DNA of 64,000 bases. Origin: Legionella brunensis. Lineage in GTDB: Bacteria; Pseudomonadota; Gammaproteobacteria; Legionellales; Legionellaceae. Numbering within the stretch: position 1 is the stretch's first letter; the number at the start of each line of letters is the position of its first letter. The DNA lies in contig NZ_LNXV01000033.1 of NCBI RefSeq assembly GCF_001467025.1, forward strand, positions 160,973 through 224,972, written 5' to 3'. The translations under genes were made by a program, and so were the position numbers. Positions 27,829 to 36,626 of the stretch are shown one piece after another. The notes below the pieces were generated by a model that was not told the DNA's origin, ran no database searches, and worked only from the letters and a program-made list of their open reading frames with translations.

Positions 27829-29621
27829 TAATTTTCTTTGGCAAGGTGCATTAACACTTGCGCAGGTGTCACTTTATCTCCTTTCTGACAAAATATTCCT
27901 GCAACCATTCCATTAAATGGCGCCTGGATTTCTGTTTCCATCTTCATTGCTTCAAGAACCAATAACGCTTGACCTGTGGTTACTTGTTGTCCCACCTCCA
28001 CATTGAGATTAACAATGGTTCCGGGCATCGCAACCGTAATATCTCCAGGGCCTGAGGTTCTTTTTTTTCCAGACGTCGTCGGCACTTCATCAAATTCCTC
28101 CAAATTGATTATCACCTCTTCTGGCACACCATCTACCCAAAGGAAACAAGCCTGTTGACTTCCTTCACGTTCGCCGTAACCAGCTACCTTAACGTGGTAA
28201 TTTTCTCCATGAAGTGTAATATCAAACTCTGAAAGTGTACTTCCCTGGGCAGCCGTCGTCTTGTTAACAAGAGGCTCTGGTAAAAGGGCATTATTTTTTC
28301 GTTGTTCTAAAAATTGCTTGCCAATCTCAGGAAACATGGCATAAGAGAGAATATCTTCATCATTGTCAGCTAGCTCCCCAATCTCCTTACGTAACCTCTC
28401 TAATTCATTAGGAATTAAATCTGCGGGTCTTACATCGATAACTTCAGTATGACCAATAGCCTTCTTGCGCAAACTGGGGCTAATCTTCCCGGGAGCTGCT
28501 CCATACTTACCCTGACAATATAATTTGACTTCGTTAGTAATGGTTTTATAGCGCTCCCCCGTTAAAACATTCATTACAGCCTGAGTACCCACGATCTGAG
28601 AAGTAGGTGTTACCAATGGTGGATAACCCAAATCATGACGTACACAAGGAATCTCAGTATGAACTGCATTAATTTTATCTAGCGCTTGTTGTTCTTTTAA
28701 TTGGCTATATAAATTTGAAATCATGCCTCCCGGCACTTGATATACTTGCACTCGTGGGTCGATATCGTGTGCTTCACTTTCAAACTGATGATATTTTTTA
28801 CGCACTTTTTTAAAATACTCACCAATATCAAGTAGCAAATTTAAATCCAAGCCCGTATCAAATTCCGTGCCAGCTAATGCAGCAACTAGTGGTTCAGTCG
28901 CAGGATGAGATGCCCCACCTGAAAAAGAAGAAATTGCCGTATCAACATGATTACAGCCAGCCAACACAGCCTGGTAATGACACACGCTGGCAAGCCCAGA
29001 GGTAGAGTGGCTGTGAAGATGAATTGGTAATTTGGTTGCCTCAGCCAAAGCCTCATATAAAGTGACCGTAGCAGTCGGTGTCAATAAACCTGCCATGTCC
29101 TTTATGGCAATACTGTCACATCCCATATCAGCAAGGGCTTTGCCTAGCTCAACAAAATTTTCTAAAGTATGCACAGGGCTCGTTGTATAGCAAATAGCAC
29201 CTTGCGCATGTTTTTTATTAGCTTTCACTGCCTCAAAGGCGACACGTAAGTTGCGAACATCATTTAATGCATCGAAAACACGAAAAACATCAATGCCATT
29301 ATTGGCAGCCAGTTTTACGAAAGACCGCACCACATCATCTGCATAATGACGATAACCCAGCAAATTTTGGCCACGAAGTAGCATGGATAAACGGGTATTT
29401 GGGAGGGCTTTCCGTAATTGCCGTAATCGTACCCAAGGATCTTCCTTTAAAAAGCGCAAACAAGCATCAAACGTTGCTCCGCCCCACACCTCCATTGCCC
29501 AAAAACCTACTTCATCCATTTTTGGACAGGCAGGCAACATATCTTCGGTACGCATGCGCGTAGCGATTAAACATTGATGCGCATCGCGCAAGGTAACATC
29601 AGTTATATGTGTAGTTGCCAT
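27828..29621 (-). CDS. oadA: Biotin-dependent carboxylase subunit (pyruvate carboxylase B / oxaloacetate decarboxylase alpha)
   Basis: 597 residues. An HMGL-like carboxyltransferase domain (about 1-300) starts MATTHITDVTLRDAHQCLIATR and carries the metal and substrate residues in DVTLRDAHQ, GIDVFRVFDALND and IKDMAGLLTP and HLHSHSTSG. The conserved C-terminal PYC_OADA region follows (about 300-470), then a biotinyl domain with the EAMKMETE attachment Lys near 565. It transfers CO2 between biotin and pyruvate/oxaloacetate. Neither the beta/gamma membrane subunits nor a dedicated biotin carboxylase lies next to it, so the complex type is open; AccC is encoded at 31517 but is part of another operon. 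The stop codon overlaps a MITE-like end. Confidence 0.9.
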   Translation of the reverse strand: MATTHITDVTLRDAHQCLIATRMRTEDMLPACPKMDEVGFWAMEVWGGATFDACLRFLKEDPWVRLRQLRKALPNTRLSMLLRGQNLLGYRHYADDVVRSFVKLAANNGIDVFRVFDALNDVRNLRVAFEAVKANKKHAQGAICYTTSPVHTLENFVELGKALADMGCDSIAIKDMAGLLTPTATVTLYEALAEATKLPIHLHSHSTSGLASVCHYQAVLAGCNHVDTAISSFSGGASHPATEPLVAALAGTEFDTGLDLNLLLDIGEYFKKVRKKYHQFESEAHDIDPRVQVYQVPGGMISNLYSQLKEQQALDKINAVHTEIPCVRHDLGYPPLVTPTSQIVGTQAVMNVLTGERYKTITNEVKLYCQGKYGAAPGKISPSLRKKAIGHTEVIDVRPADLIPNELERLRKEIGELADNDEDILSYAMFPEIGKQFLEQRKNNALLPEPLVNKTTAAQGSTLSEFDITLHGENYHVKVAGYGEREGSQQACFLWVDGVPEEVIINLEEFDEVPTTSGKKRTSGPGDITVAMPGTIVNLNVEVGQQVTTGQALLVLEAMKMETEIQAPFNGMVAGIFCQKGDKVTPAQVLMHLAKEN

Positions 29622-29815
29622 AAAATCAATCCATTGCTCATCAGAGTCTATTTTAATAGAACCTCATTGCTAACCAATATAATAAAGTAGCAATCAAGTA
29701 AACGATGCTACTTAAGCAAGAAGTAAGTCTTCTATAAAGTTATTGCAAAGCTTCCTTGATGTACAGCATCAGTTCGTATAAATCGCTAATTGAAACTTTT
29801 CCTCCCTCACGGAAG

Positions 29816-30376
29816 CTAGAGGGTTTCCACATTGAATTGCTCAATCACCAATTCAGGTGATGTTGCATAAAATTGACATAACTCTCGTCTTAACCGTTCT
29901 GCTCGCTTTGGCAAACCAACTTCACAATAGCTTATCACTTGTTGATAAATCGCTTGCTTAAAGGCTGTTACATCCAAGGGAGGCCCATTCAGATTATCAA
30001 TGCTAATACGAAAACGATATCCGGCGGCAACTGAGAGCAACCACTCCAAAGCTTGAGGTTTAGCTTCTACTTGCTGAAAAATCATTTGTTGCTCAGCATT
30101 TCGTCCATCAGGCTCATACCAATACCCATAATCAATTTGCTCTCTACGATCTTTCCCCGCAATTAACCAGTGTGCGCACTCATGAAGTGCACTGCTAAAA
30201 AAGCCATGGGCAAAGATAATGGAATGATAAGACCGAGTACCATCAGCAGGTAGATAAATTGGCTCATCATCACCTTTAACTAATTTTGTGTTGTACTTTG
30301 CAGCAAAACAACGGTTAAAAATTGTGATCAAATCTTGATATTGATGCCTATCACTCAATACACTGTCTCCCCTCAA
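29816..30376 (-). CDS. epmC: Elongation factor P hydroxylase
   Basis: 186 residues, the YfcM/EpmC size. The family start HQYQDLITIFNRCFAAKYNTKLVKGDDEPIY-like pattern and the metal site HECAHWLIAG (HExxH-like) are clear, followed by DYGYWYEPDGRN and AAGYRFRIS. It hydroxylates the beta-lysylated Lys of EF-P after EpmA and EpmB act; those genes are not in the window. The exact start is uncertain, since E. coli EpmC begins close to HQYQDL. It is monocistronic on the minus strand. Confidence 0.9.
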   Translation of the reverse strand: MRGDSVLSDRHQYQDLITIFNRCFAAKYNTKLVKGDDEPIYLPADGTRSYHSIIFAHGFFSSALHECAHWLIAGKDRREQIDYGYWYEPDGRNAEQQMIFQQVEAKPQALEWLLSVAAGYRFRISIDNLNGPPLDVTAFKQAIYQQVISYCEVGLPKRAERLRRELCQFYATSPELVIEQFNVETL

Positions 30377-30580
30377 AATGGTGATTTTAATTTGAGCATG
30401 CCCCTAATTACCAGTAGCTATTAGCAATCACCATCTCTTTTTAAAGAAATAAGAATTATCCTGCCGCCCCTAGTTTTTATTAAAACCGGCTATCATGCCG
30501 ACATCATGCCGATATCCTCGGACATCTAGACATTATTACAAAGTTCAGGCAGAATCCCTTCAATTTTGTCAAATCACCTC

Positions 30581-31021
30581 ATGATGAAAAAAATACTTGT
30601 TCTTCACGGACCAAACTTAAATCGTCTAGGACTTCGTGAACCTGAAGTTTACGGCTCAACAACCTTAAAAGAGTTAGATGTCCTGCTAAGTCAGGAGGCT
30701 AAAGCTTTGGGGGTTTCCCTTACCAGTAAACAAAGTAACAGTGAAGCAGAGTTGATTGACCTAATTCACCAAGCAGCCGATGATAAAGTGGATTATCTGA
30801 TAATAAACCCGGCAGCCTTCACCCATACCAGCATTGCCATACGCGATGCCTTACTAGCAGGAAAGCTTCCTTTTATTGAAGTTCACATTAGTAATGTTTA
30901 CGCCCGTGAACCTTTTCGCCATCATTCTTATTTTTCCGATATCGCCACAGGCGTTATCAGTGGGTTAGGAGTTAAGGGATATTCCCTAGCTCTGCAAGCA
31001 ATTGTCAATGAATTAAACTAA
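30581..31021 (+). CDS. aroQ: Type II 3-dehydroquinate dehydratase
   Basis: 146 residues from the ATG at 30581 (a TTG at 30566 adds five). The motifs are [23 protein letters not shown] with the catalytic Tyr, [30 protein letters not shown], and [17 protein letters not shown]. It is the dodecameric, non-Schiff-base enzyme of the shikimate pathway. It heads aroQ-accB-accC-prmA, a common gammaproteobacterial order, with accB 17 bp downstream. Confidence 0.95.
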   Translation: MMKKILVLHGPNLNRLGLREPEVYGSTTLKELDVLLSQEAKALGVSLTSKQSNSEAELIDLIHQAADDKVDYLIINPAAFTHTSIAIRDALLAGKLPFIEVHISNVYAREPFRHHSYFSDIATGVISGLGVKGYSLALQAIVNELN

Positions 31022-31037
31022 TAGAGAGTCATTATCA

Positions 31038-31505
31038 ATGGATATTCGCAAAATCAAAAAGTTGATCGAATTATTAGAAGAAACGGGTATTTCCGAAATT
31101 GAAATCAAAGAAGGGGAGGAGTCCGTTCGCTTAAGTCGCCATAATTACTCGATAGAACAGCCCACTCAAGTACGTTATGTCGCCCCAGCCCCTCAACCGG
31201 CCGCCCAACCTGTTGCCGCAGCTCCAGCTGCTGTTGTGAATGATAATAAGGTCATGTCAATTTCTGCAGGTCATAAAGTACGTTCCCCTATGGTAGGAAC
31301 GATGTACACATCCCCTTCTCCTGATGCAGCACCCTTCGTGACTATAGGTCAATCCGTTAAAATAGGTGACACGCTTTGCATCGTTGAAGCCATGAAGATG
31401 TTTAATGAAATCGAAGCCGATCGTGCTGGAAAAGTCATCGAAATTCTGGTGGCTAATGGTGAACCAGTTGAATATGACCAACCCCTATTTGTCATTGAAG
31501 AATAA
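31038..31505 (+). CDS. accB: Biotin carboxyl carrier protein of acetyl-CoA carboxylase
   Basis: 155 residues. The N-terminus [34 protein letters not shown] is classical. A Pro/Ala-rich linker (about 53-75) follows, and the biotinyl domain has [21 protein letters not shown] with the protruding thumb and the EAMKM biotin Lys at about 117. It carries carboxybiotin between AccC and AccAD. Eleven bases separate it from accC. Confidence 0.97.
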   Translation: MDIRKIKKLIELLEETGISEIEIKEGEESVRLSRHNYSIEQPTQVRYVAPAPQPAAQPVAAAPAAVVNDNKVMSISAGHKVRSPMVGTMYTSPSPDAAPFVTIGQSVKIGDTLCIVEAMKMFNEIEADRAGKVIEILVANGEPVEYDQPLFVIEE

Positions 31506-31516
31506 GAGAGTAATTG

Positions 31517-32857
31517 ATGCTCAGTAAAATTGTTATCGCCAATCGTGGCGAAATTGCCCTTCGTATTTTACGTGCTTGTAAAGAACTTGGCATTCAAACT
31601 GTTGCGGTACACTCTGATGTAGATAAAGATTTACTCCATGTGCGACTTGCTGACGAAACCGTATGTATTGGGCCTGCTAGTTCTCAAAAAAGCTACCTGA
31701 ATATCCCAGCAATTATCTCTGCTGCAGAAATTACCGATGCCGTTGCAATTCATCCTGGCTATGGCTTCCTGTCTGAGAATGCAGACTTTGCTGATATTGT
31801 TGAACAAAGTGGTTTCCGCTTTATTGGCCCTCGAGGTGATACCATCCGCTTAATGGGTGATAAAGTATCTGCGATTGCCGCTATGAAGAAAGCAGGAGTC
31901 CCTTGTGTTCCTGGCTCTGATGGCCCCTTACTTGAAGATGATGAGCGCAATCTTGAATTGGGGCGCAAAATTGGTTATCCAGTGATTATCAAAGCAGCTG
32001 GAGGGGGCGGTGGACGAGGGATGCGCGTCGTACACAGTGAAGCTAATTTGCTCAATGCCATTGCCTTAACTCGTAGTGAAGCTAAAGCCGCTTTTAACAA
32101 CTCCATGGTATACATGGAAAAATTTCTAGAAAATCCACGTCATGTAGAGTTTCAAGTGCTTGGTGATGGCAAAGGAAATGCGATTCATCTAGGTGAGCGC
32201 GACTGCTCCATGCAACGCCGACACCAAAAAGTAATCGAAGAAGCCCCAGCACCCGGCATTAGCCCTGAGTTACGCGAAAAAATTGGTGAATCTGTTGTCA
32301 ATGCCTGTCGCGAATTAAAATATCGTGGTGCAGGTACTTTTGAATTTTTGTATCAAGACGGTTGTTTTTATTTCATTGAAATGAATACCCGCATTCAGGT
32401 TGAACACCCAGTTACAGAAATGATTACGGGGATCGATATTGTCAAAGAGCAGATCAAAATTGCCAGTGAAATGCCCTTTACCTTGAAACAAGAAGATATC
32501 AAATTCCACGGTCATGCTGTTGAATGCCGTATTAACGCTGAAGATGCAAGAACATTTATGCCTTCACCGGGCACTATACGTTTACTGCACCAACCTGGTG
32601 GCCCTGGTATTCGCTTTGATTCCCATATTTATAGCAGTTATACTGTTCCACCTAATTACGACTCCATGATAGGCAAATTAATCAGCTACGGAGAAACGCG
32701 TGCAGAAGCCTTTGCCAGAATGCGTAATGCTCTTGATGAAATTATTATTGACGGCATTAAAACAAACATCGAATTACATCAGCGCATTTTAAGGGACAAG
32801 GCGTTTATGCAAGGCGGGACTAATATTCACTACCTCGAAAAAATGTTGAAGGAATAA
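31517..32857 (+). CDS. accC: Biotin carboxylase subunit of acetyl-CoA carboxylase
   Basis: 446 residues from the ATG at 31517 ([20 protein letters not shown]), with GAGAG upstream. The ATP-grasp glycine loop [50 protein letters not shown] and [16 protein letters not shown] are complete. It carboxylates biotin on AccB with ATP and bicarbonate. The length matches E. coli AccC (449). prmA starts 4 bp later with GTG. Confidence 0.98.
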   Translation: MLSKIVIANRGEIALRILRACKELGIQTVAVHSDVDKDLLHVRLADETVCIGPASSQKSYLNIPAIISAAEITDAVAIHPGYGFLSENADFADIVEQSGFRFIGPRGDTIRLMGDKVSAIAAMKKAGVPCVPGSDGPLLEDDERNLELGRKIGYPVIIKAAGGGGGRGMRVVHSEANLLNAIALTRSEAKAAFNNSMVYMEKFLENPRHVEFQVLGDGKGNAIHLGERDCSMQRRHQKVIEEAPAPGISPELREKIGESVVNACRELKYRGAGTFEFLYQDGCFYFIEMNTRIQVEHPVTEMITGIDIVKEQIKIASEMPFTLKQEDIKFHGHAVECRINAEDARTFMPSPGTIRLLHQPGGPGIRFDSHIYSSYTVPPNYDSMIGKLISYGETRAEAFARMRNALDEIIIDGIKTNIELHQRILRDKAFMQGGTNIHYLEKMLKE

Positions 32858-32860
32858 TCC

Positions 32861-33730
32861 GTGTGGTATGAGTTAAAAATTGATCAATGCCACCGTGATG
32901 ACGTGGAACAATTAAGCGAAGCGCTAGAAGAAACTGGCGCTTTATCCATTACCCTGACTGATAAAAATGATGTGCCCGTACTGGAGCCTGAGCCCGGAAC
33001 TACACCATTATGGCCCGATGTCATTATCAATGCCCTCTACACCGAAGAACAAGATGCTCAGCATGCCTTACAAGCATTAGCTAATCAGTATTCAACTCTG
33101 CATTTCTCTATTCAAGCATTGCCAGATCAAGACTGGGAACGTGCTTGGATGAAAGATTTTAAGCCGCAACGATTTGGACAAAACTTATGGATTTGCCCTT
33201 CATGGCTCGAACCTCCAGAGCCTGAGGCGGTGAATTTAATCCTAGATCCTGGATTAGCCTTTGGCACCGGCACTCACCCAACCACCTCACTTTGTTTAAC
33301 CTGGCTGGATCAGGCTCCATTACAGGGTAAAACAGTGATTGATTATGGATGCGGGTCAGGAATTTTGGGTCTTGCTGCCTTAAAGCTTGGCGCAGCAAAA
33401 GTTTATGCAGTTGATATTGATGAACAAGCTTTGCAAGCCACATTAAACAATGCAACAGCGAATGTTAACGATCCGTCTCAACTACATATTAGCTTTCCTG
33501 ATAGTTTGGACATAAAAGTCGATATCGTTGTTGCTAACATTTTGCTATCCCCTCTTTTAAGCCTACAAAGTAAATTTAAAGATTTGCTTAAAGAGAATGG
33601 AACCTTGATAATCTCTGGAATTTTGGAAGAACAAGCGGCTTCGTTAATTGCAGCTTATGAAGTTAATTTTCATCACCGCAGTTCTCAAAACATAGACGGC
33701 TGGTCTTTGTTAGTTTTCACCCGCCGGTAA
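32861..33730 (+). CDS. prmA: Ribosomal protein L11 methyltransferase
   Basis: 289 residues from a GTG start (MWYELKIDQCHRDDVEQLSEAL). The SAM motif VIDYGCGSGILGLAALKLGA and the post-motif DIDEQALQATLNNA and VVANILLSPL are clear, and DPGLAFGTGTHPTT is the PrmA family signature. It trimethylates L11. The GTG lies just behind the accC stop and the SD AAGGA is inside accC. The N-terminal substrate domain (1-120) is present. Confidence 0.96.
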   Translation: MWYELKIDQCHRDDVEQLSEALEETGALSITLTDKNDVPVLEPEPGTTPLWPDVIINALYTEEQDAQHALQALANQYSTLHFSIQALPDQDWERAWMKDFKPQRFGQNLWICPSWLEPPEPEAVNLILDPGLAFGTGTHPTTSLCLTWLDQAPLQGKTVIDYGCGSGILGLAALKLGAAKVYAVDIDEQALQATLNNATANVNDPSQLHISFPDSLDIKVDIVVANILLSPLLSLQSKFKDLLKENGTLIISGILEEQAASLIAAYEVNFHHRSSQNIDGWSLLVFTRR

Positions 33731-33769
33731 CATACCTGCGGCAAGACGATGTGTTTAACCGCGAATCTA

Positions 33770-33827
33770 GAGTCTGTTTACAATTCGCTAGCTTTTTGGC
33801 CAAAATAGTAGAATTGTAAACAGGCCC
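33770..33827. repeat. MITE-like element, copy 2 (58 bp, minimal)
   Basis: Left end GAGTCTGTTTACAATTCGC, right end GAATTGTAAACAGGCCC, with TA on both sides (33768-33769 and 33828-33829). The interior is shortened to a few bases compared with the other copies. It lies in the 128-bp prmA-purH gap. Confidence 0.8.
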
Positions 33828-33858
33828 TATAATTTCATTTAATGTAGAGTTTACAACT

Positions 33859-35445
33859 ATGACTAAGCAGGATCTTATCCCATTTTTCCCTAAAAGAGCT
33901 TTGTTAAGTGTTTCTGATAAACGCGGCATCGTAAAACTAGCAAAAGCACTCCATGAACGCAGCATTGAACTAGTCGCGACAGGCAATACAGCAGCTCTTC
34001 TTCATGAGCATAACTTACCGGTTACGGATGTTAGTTCTTGCACGATGTATCCGGAAATGCTGGATGGACGTGTCAAAACATTGCATCCTGCTATTCATGC
34101 TGGCTTACTAGCTCGCGGCAGTAAAGATGAAATTACCTTGCATGAACATCAAATTGAGCGTTTTGATTTATTGATTGTCAATTTATATCCATTTGAACAA
34201 ACCATTAGTAATCATGATTGCGATTTTCAAAAAGCCATCGAAAATATCGACATTGGTGGACCAGCCATGATTCGCTCAGCAGCTAAAAATCACGCCCATG
34301 TTTTTGCCGTCGTCACACCTGATGATTATGATACGTTAGAGACTTATCTAGAGCTTAATAAAATTCCTAAAGACTGGGGATTTTTACTAGCCAAGAAAGC
34401 TTTTGCACATACTGCAGCCTATGATGCAGCCATTGCCAACTATTTAGGTACCTTAAATGAAATGAAGGAGCCAGCAGGTTTTCCTTCCGTTTTAACTTGC
34501 CAATTTAAAACACAATATGAATTGCGTTATGGGGAAAATCCTCATCAACAAGCTATTTTTTACCGTGATAAAAACCCACCACAAGGTTCATTAGCCACTG
34601 CAGAGTGCATTCAAGGTAAGCAGCTTTCCTACAATAACTTACTTGATGCTGATGCAGCTTTTGATTGTGTTCGTTCATTTCCAATGGATGCAGTAACTTG
34701 TGTGATTGTGAAACACGGGAACCCTTGTGGAATCGCTATTAGTGATACAACTGCCAATGCTTATTTACGCGCTTATCAGACAGATCCTGTGTCCAGTTAT
34801 GGTGGGATCTTAGCATTTAATCGCCCCATTGAAGAGGAAACAGCACAAGTTATTCTTGAGAAGCAATTTGCTGAAGTCATTATTGCCCCAGCCATTACTA
34901 ACGCCGCAAAAACTATTTTTGCCACCAAACCAGCAATCAGAATCTTAATCGCAGGAGAGTGGCAAGCCAATCATGAATCGAAATTAGATATGCGTAGTAT
35001 TCATGGTGGATTATTAGTACAAGAGCATGATGATTGTTTATTTGATAGCAATACTCTCACCGTTGCTACTGAGAAAAAACCTTCTGAACAACAAATGCAA
35101 GATTTAATGTTTGCATGGATAGCTGCTAAACACGTTAAATCGAATGCCATTGTTCTTGCAAAAAATGCTGCCACTATTGGCATAGGTGCAGGCCAAACGA
35201 GCCGAGTGATGAGTACTCGCATTGCTTTATGGCAAGCTCAAGAGGCTGATTACTCTACTGAAAAAGCAGTTTTAGCATCCGATGCGTTTATTCCTTTTGC
35301 CGATACAATTGAAATGGCTGCAAGTGCTGGAGTTAGTGCTATCATTCAACCAGGTGGTTCTATTCGCGATAAACAAGTTATTGCAGCAGCAAATGCCGCT
35401 GGAATTTCAATGGTGTTTACTGGCTATCGCCACTTTAAACATTAA
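33859..35445 (+). CDS. purH: Bifunctional AICAR transformylase/IMP cyclohydrolase
   Basis: 528 residues, the normal length. The N-terminal MGS-like cyclohydrolase domain (about 1-200) begins PKRALLSVSDKRGIVKLAKALHE and has the substrate loops ATGNTAALL and MLDGRVKTLHP. The transformylase domain has LRYGENPHQQAIFY, KHGNPCGIAI with the catalytic Lys-His, and the C-terminal DAFIPFADTIEMAASAGVSAIIQPGGSIRD. It performs the last two steps of IMP synthesis. The gene is flanked by MITE-like copies 2 and 3. PurA, the next enzyme for AMP, is encoded at 9523. Confidence 0.98.
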   Translation: MTKQDLIPFFPKRALLSVSDKRGIVKLAKALHERSIELVATGNTAALLHEHNLPVTDVSSCTMYPEMLDGRVKTLHPAIHAGLLARGSKDEITLHEHQIERFDLLIVNLYPFEQTISNHDCDFQKAIENIDIGGPAMIRSAAKNHAHVFAVVTPDDYDTLETYLELNKIPKDWGFLLAKKAFAHTAAYDAAIANYLGTLNEMKEPAGFPSVLTCQFKTQYELRYGENPHQQAIFYRDKNPPQGSLATAECIQGKQLSYNNLLDADAAFDCVRSFPMDAVTCVIVKHGNPCGIAISDTTANAYLRAYQTDPVSSYGGILAFNRPIEEETAQVILEKQFAEVIIAPAITNAAKTIFATKPAIRILIAGEWQANHESKLDMRSIHGGLLVQEHDDCLFDSNTLTVATEKKPSEQQMQDLMFAWIAAKHVKSNAIVLAKNAATIGIGAGQTSRVMSTRIALWQAQEADYSTEKAVLASDAFIPFADTIEMAASAGVSAIIQPGGSIRDKQVIAAANAAGISMVFTGYRHFKH

Positions 35446-35460
35446 TAAAACTTTCAACTA

Positions 35461-35601
35461 GAGTTTATTTACAATTCGCTAGCTTGAGTCGAAAGCCTTG
35501 ATTCTCGAGCATCGTAGCGCAACATACATGAAGTATGTGAGCAACGAAGCATAGAAAATCAAGGCCTTTTCGACCAAGATAGTAGAATTGTAAACAGACC
35601 C
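35461..35601. repeat. MITE-like element, copy 3 (141 bp)
   Basis: Left end GAGTTTATTTACAATTCGC, right end GAATTGTAAACAGACCC, flanked by TA (35459-35460 and 35602-35603). The interior folds on itself (GTCGAAAGCCTTGATT against AATCAAGGCCTTTTCGAC) and contains a second small dyad, ACATAC..GTATGT. It lies between convergent purH and the CBS gene and donates the last bases of the CBS stop codon. Confidence 0.85.
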
Positions 35602-36164
35602 TAATACCTATCATGATTAAGCGCTTTATAGATATCCATAAACGTGGAAACGCGATTAATATCAATTGGAACACGTAAGCGGCGTGCAATATCACTTGCT
35701 GAAAGAATACCGCGAATATAATGAGTTGCTTCTTCATCCCTCACTAAGAAATGCTGCTTACCTTCATTCTTTAATGTTTCAACTACATCCCTAATTTTGG
35801 CGCGCTTTAAATCATTAAAAGCAATTGCTTTTAATTGACTTCTTGGGGTCATCACTTCGCTAACCAAGATCTGATCCCTGGGAGTATGATGCGAAAGCGC
35901 CATTATCTTTTCACCAATTAAGTCGGCATAGGCCAGCGTACCAACAAATTCATCTTCTCTTAGAACAAGTTTCAACTTCACATGAGTTTTCTTCATTAAG
36001 TCTTCTGCTGTTGCCACATCCAGCGAATCTTCAATAACCAAAGGCGCTGTTTTTTGGAAATCGGTAAAAATATCCAATGCAGGGGAATCTAATGTGATTT
36101 GAAAAGCTTCTTCTGGGGTAATCAAATAATCAACTTTACTAATATCATAGGTTTTTAAAATCAT
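35601..36164 (-). CDS. CBS-domain protein
   Basis: The start at 36164 (MILKTYDISKVDYLITPEEAF) is chosen because GGAAGC precedes it; 187 residues. Two CBS motifs are seen: LLKK-like KTHVKLKLVLREDEFVGTLAYADLIG (about 60-90) and EGKQHFLVRDEEATHYIRGILSASDIARRL (about 135-165). Between them is VSEVMTPRSQL, the DVMT/EVMT lead of the second unit. Such proteins bind adenosyl ligands and regulate a partner, but no partner domain is present. The TAG stop is formed by the end of a MITE-like copy, so the last residues may differ from those of the ancestral protein. Confidence 0.85.
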   Translation of the reverse strand: MILKTYDISKVDYLITPEEAFQITLDSPALDIFTDFQKTAPLVIEDSLDVATAEDLMKKTHVKLKLVLREDEFVGTLAYADLIGEKIMALSHHTPRDQILVSEVMTPRSQLKAIAFNDLKRAKIRDVVETLKNEGKQHFLVRDEEATHYIRGILSASDIARRLRVPIDINRVSTFMDIYKALNHDRY

Positions 36165-36316
36165 AATTATTGCTTCCTTGTACAAAATCAGTTGACAGTT
36201 TCAGTTGCCTAGTATCAGTCGCTCTAAACCTCCATATCTTAATTATTTCATAAAGTTGGGATTTTGTCCTGGAGAATATCTACCATTAAATTTGACAAGA
36301 TACCCCCATGTGGTAT

Positions 36317-36332
36317 ATACCCTATAGGGTAT
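36317..36332. promoter_or_regulatory. CsoR-type copper operator
   Basis: ATACCCTATAGGGTAT is a perfect 16-bp palindrome, the classical ATACCC-n4-GGGTAT box bound by CsoR repressors. It ends 14 bp before the csoR ATG and covers the likely -10 region, so repressor binding should block transcription of csoR-copA-cusCBA until Cu(I) binds. Confidence 0.85.
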
Positions 36333-36346
36333 CTTGGAGAAAACGC

Positions 36347-36619
36347 ATGTCAAAGAATCCAACACATGAAAAAGAGTTACCCCGTATCAACCGCATCATT
36401 GGGCAGCTTGAGGGGATTAAACGAATGATCGAAGAAAAGCGTTACTGCGTTGATATTATGACGCAATTAAGAGCCTCTCGTAATGCCCTTAAAACCGTTG
36501 AGCTTAGTGTATTAGAAACGCACATAGGCCATTGTCTCGCAGAGGCGTGTATCTCAGGTAGCGAACAGAAAACTGAACGAATTCGCGAAATTATGAATTT
36601 ACTACAAAAGTATGAATAG
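36347..36619 (+). CDS. csoR: Copper-sensing transcriptional repressor CsoR
   Basis: The start at 36347 (MSKNPTHEKELPRINRIIGQ) is set by GGAGA 8 bases upstream; 90 residues. It is the all-helical CsoR/RcnR fold. Cys34, His59 and Cys63 have exactly the x24 and x3 spacing of the Cys-His-Cys Cu(I) site of CsoR. A CsoR palindrome lies directly upstream. copA begins 8 bp after it. Frm/Rcn-type formaldehyde or nickel sensors lack this ligand set, so copper is the best call. Confidence 0.9.
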   Translation: MSKNPTHEKELPRINRIIGQLEGIKRMIEEKRYCVDIMTQLRASRNALKTVELSVLETHIGHCLAEACISGSEQKTERIREIMNLLQKYE

Positions 36620-36626
36620 GTGAGTT

